Shown piece by piece: positions 6,677-8,147 of a DNA stretch of 8,147 bases. This DNA comes from JBLRWS01 sp047921075. GTDB lineage: Bacteria > Bacteroidota > Rhodothermia > Balneolales > Balneolaceae. The translations under genes and the position numbers were made by a program. The notes under the pieces are model-generated. The model saw nothing but the letters and a program-made list of their open reading frames with translations. It made no database searches and had not been told where the DNA came from. The DNA is taken from positions 1-8,147 of the forward strand of contig JBLRWS010000088.1 of assembly GCA_047921075.1 (NCBI GenBank), in the 5' to 3' direction. The stretch's first letter is position 1; each line of letters opens with the position of its first letter.

Positions 6677-8044
6677 CTACGCCTCAAAAATATCCACGAC
6701 GGGGGTGGCGGCTTTTTTATCGAGCAGTGCGGGCCAGTACGCCACAACCCCACTCGCTTTGGGCCGGCCGCCGGCAAACCCGGTCACGCCGCTCGGGCCG
6801 GTCAGAATCAGCGGTGCGATCTCTTTTCCAAAGCGGTTGATCTGATCGCGGTTGTAGCCGTGTACCGACACGCGCATCTGCACCTCGTTCAGTTCGCTCA
6901 GGTCGCCCTGCAGCGCTGCGGGATCTTCGTTGCACGCGTTCAGCCCCACCAGCTCCACATTAAAATCGGTAAACTCCAGGCCGAGATTTTCCGCACGCTT
7001 TTTCAGGATGTCGCCCGCTTTAAGCGCCTTTTTCGCGGCGTCGGGCCAGCAGTAGACCAGGGTAGACGAGAGTTTGAACCCGTCGTTGTAACTGGCCGAA
7101 ATCTTGTAGGTGGGCGTATCTTCCCGCCCCCGGATGCCGGTTACCTTCACGCGGTCTTTTCCATCCTGCTGCAGCTGTACGGTGGTAAAATCGGCAATAC
7201 AATCGGGGGTGATATAGCTTGTCGGGTCGCCGATTTCGTAGAGAAGCTGCTCTTTTACCGTCATTTCGGAAACGAGCCCGCCTGTGCCCTCGTGCTTGGT
7301 TACATAAAAGGTACCGTCGGCATGCGCTTCAATAATCGGGAAGCCCGGTTCGGTAAAATCGTCGACCGACTCCCAGTCGGTAAAGTTGCCGCCGGTTACC
7401 TGTCCGCCGCATTCGATGATATGGCCCGCAATGGTGCCGATCGCCATCTTATCAACATCGTCGAACGACCAGCCAAATTCGTGCGCCATGGGGGCCAGGG
7501 TGAGCCCGGTATCGGTCACGCGCCCGGTGATGACCACATCGGCACCCGCCTGTAACGCCTTCACGATCGGCTGACACCCAAAATAGACATTGGCGCTGAG
7601 CAGGTCGTCTTTCACTGTGGCGATCGGTTTGCCGGTTTCCATATTCTTCAGTTCATGGCCGGCATCGATCAGCTCGTCGAGCTGCGGCAGGATGTCATCG
7701 CCATCCACCACCGCAATTTTGAGGCCGTGGTACCCTTTTTCGCGGGCGATGGAGAGCAGCACATCTTTGCACGCCCGGGGGTTGACACCGCCGGCGTTGG
7801 AGATCACTTTTACGCCCGATTGGGTAATCTCTTCGAGGATCTCCTCCACCACGCCCACAAAATCGCGTGCGTAGCCGTACTCGGGATTGTGCATGCGCTG
7901 TTTTTGCATGATGGACATGGTGACCTCGGCCAGGTAGTCCATCACCAGATAGTCGATCTGTCCGTTGCGGACCTGCTGAATGGGGGCATTGGGAAGATCG
8001 CCCCAGAACCCCTGTCCCGATGCGATGCGTATAGATTGTTTCAC
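6677..8044 (-). CDS. AtuA-family protein (DUF1446)
   Basis: A predicted 455-residue protein matching the AtuA/DUF1446 family. Landmarks: SNAGGVNP (82-89), TGRVTDTG (173-180), ECGGQVTGG (211-219), KHEGTGG (250-256), TGPSG (415-419) and GGRPKASG (425-432). AtuA is required for growth on acyclic terpenes such as citronellol in Pseudomonas and is usually encoded near acyl-CoA carboxylase and other acyl-CoA genes; its biochemical reaction remains unestablished. Here none of those partners is in view, so a terpene role is not supported by context. Only the core domain is present: the separate or fused C-terminal ferredoxin-fold domain often found with AtuA is absent, and none is encoded immediately downstream. 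The start is GTG with GGAG five bases upstream. No signal peptide or membrane segment is evident, so it is probably cytoplasmic. Genes upstream, beyond the window edge, may clarify the pathway. Confidence 0.88.
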   Translation of the reverse strand: MKQSIRIASGQGFWGDLPNAPIQQVRNGQIDYLVMDYLAEVTMSIMQKQRMHNPEYGYARDFVGVVEEILEEITQSGVKVISNAGGVNPRACKDVLLSIAREKGYHGLKIAVVDGDDILPQLDELIDAGHELKNMETGKPIATVKDDLLSANVYFGCQPIVKALQAGADVVITGRVTDTGLTLAPMAHEFGWSFDDVDKMAIGTIAGHIIECGGQVTGGNFTDWESVDDFTEPGFPIIEAHADGTFYVTKHEGTGGLVSEMTVKEQLLYEIGDPTSYITPDCIADFTTVQLQQDGKDRVKVTGIRGREDTPTYKISASYNDGFKLSSTLVYCWPDAAKKALKAGDILKKRAENLGLEFTDFNVELVGLNACNEDPAALQGDLSELNEVQMRVSVHGYNRDQINRFGKEIAPLILTGPSGVTGFAGGRPKASGVVAYWPALLDKKAATPVVDIFEA

Positions 8045-8049
8045 GGTAG

Positions 8050-8053
8050 CTCC
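8050..8053 (-). promoter_or_regulatory. Ribosome-binding site of the AtuA-family gene
   Basis: The minus strand reads GGAG five bases ahead of the GTG at 8044, which supports that start codon. Confidence 0.65.
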
Positions 8054-8091
8054 AATTTGGTTGAATTCTTTTTTCGGTTCGAATATCGCAA

Positions 8092-8111
8092 TTTTATCCC
8101 TCAGGGTGAAA
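8092..8111. promoter_or_regulatory. Imperfect palindrome upstream of the AtuA-family gene
   Basis: TTTTATCC (8092-8099) can pair with GGGTGAAA (8104-8111), eight positions including two G-U pairs, around the four bases 8100-8103. It sits about 48 bases before the GTG start, where an operator would be expected. It could equally be the end structure of an upstream transcript or chance. On the minus strand, ATAAAATTG follows, faintly like a Bacteroidota -7 element (TAnnTTTG), but no matching -33 TTTG is found at proper spacing. Confidence 0.25.
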
Positions 8112-8147
8112 TGTGATTGTTTCCTCGCTGCGGGTAGCGCGGGTCGC

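Noticed and set aside
6653..7555. A 300-codon open frame on the plus strand, with a second one at 7655-8116
   Set aside because: Both are antisense to the AtuA-family gene and show no recognisable domain.

Overview
The window is an ordinary-looking chromosomal stretch from a bacterium of moderately high G+C content. All six genes I can support lie on the minus strand, so they read from right to left. Phylum assignment is tentative. The mix of genes, frequent GTG/TTG starts and Shine-Dalgarno motifs on only some genes would fit a Balneolota/Rhodothermota or other Bacteroidota-related bacterium, but no ribosomal or other marker gene is present to prove this. I see no tRNA or rRNA, no insertion sequence, no CRISPR array and no phage gene.

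In transcription order the layout is as follows. (1) An AtuA/DUF1446-family protein (8044-6677). (2) A renalase-like FAD oxidoreductase (6554-5499). (3) An ABC exporter half-transporter whose Walker B motif ends in Asp-Asp instead of Asp-Glu (5445-3646). (4) A ribonuclease Z with a variant metal motif and a long Ser/Arg/Asp-rich tail (3576-2317). (5) A second ABC half-transporter with an intact Walker B glutamate (2304-511). (6) A small coiled-coil, single-membrane-span protein of the DUF883/ElaB/YqjD type (399-160). Positions 1-159 hold no gene but contain several palindromes.

The best-supported functional unit is the pair of ABC halves. One carries the degenerate ATP site residues and the other a complementary deviant signature motif. 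This is the pattern known for asymmetric heterodimeric exporters such as BmrC/BmrD and TM287/TM288. Unusually, the gene for ribonuclease Z sits between the two halves. It is in the same reading frame as the downstream ABC gene and separated from it only by one stop codon and four sense codons. That ABC gene has a TTG start and no visible ribosome-binding site.

Nothing here is convincingly a new defence or mobile system. The points most worth a second look are the His-to-Asp change in the ribonuclease Z metal motif, its disordered tail, the split arrangement of the exporter genes, and an abrupt drop in G+C over the last ~380 bases of the first ABC gene.
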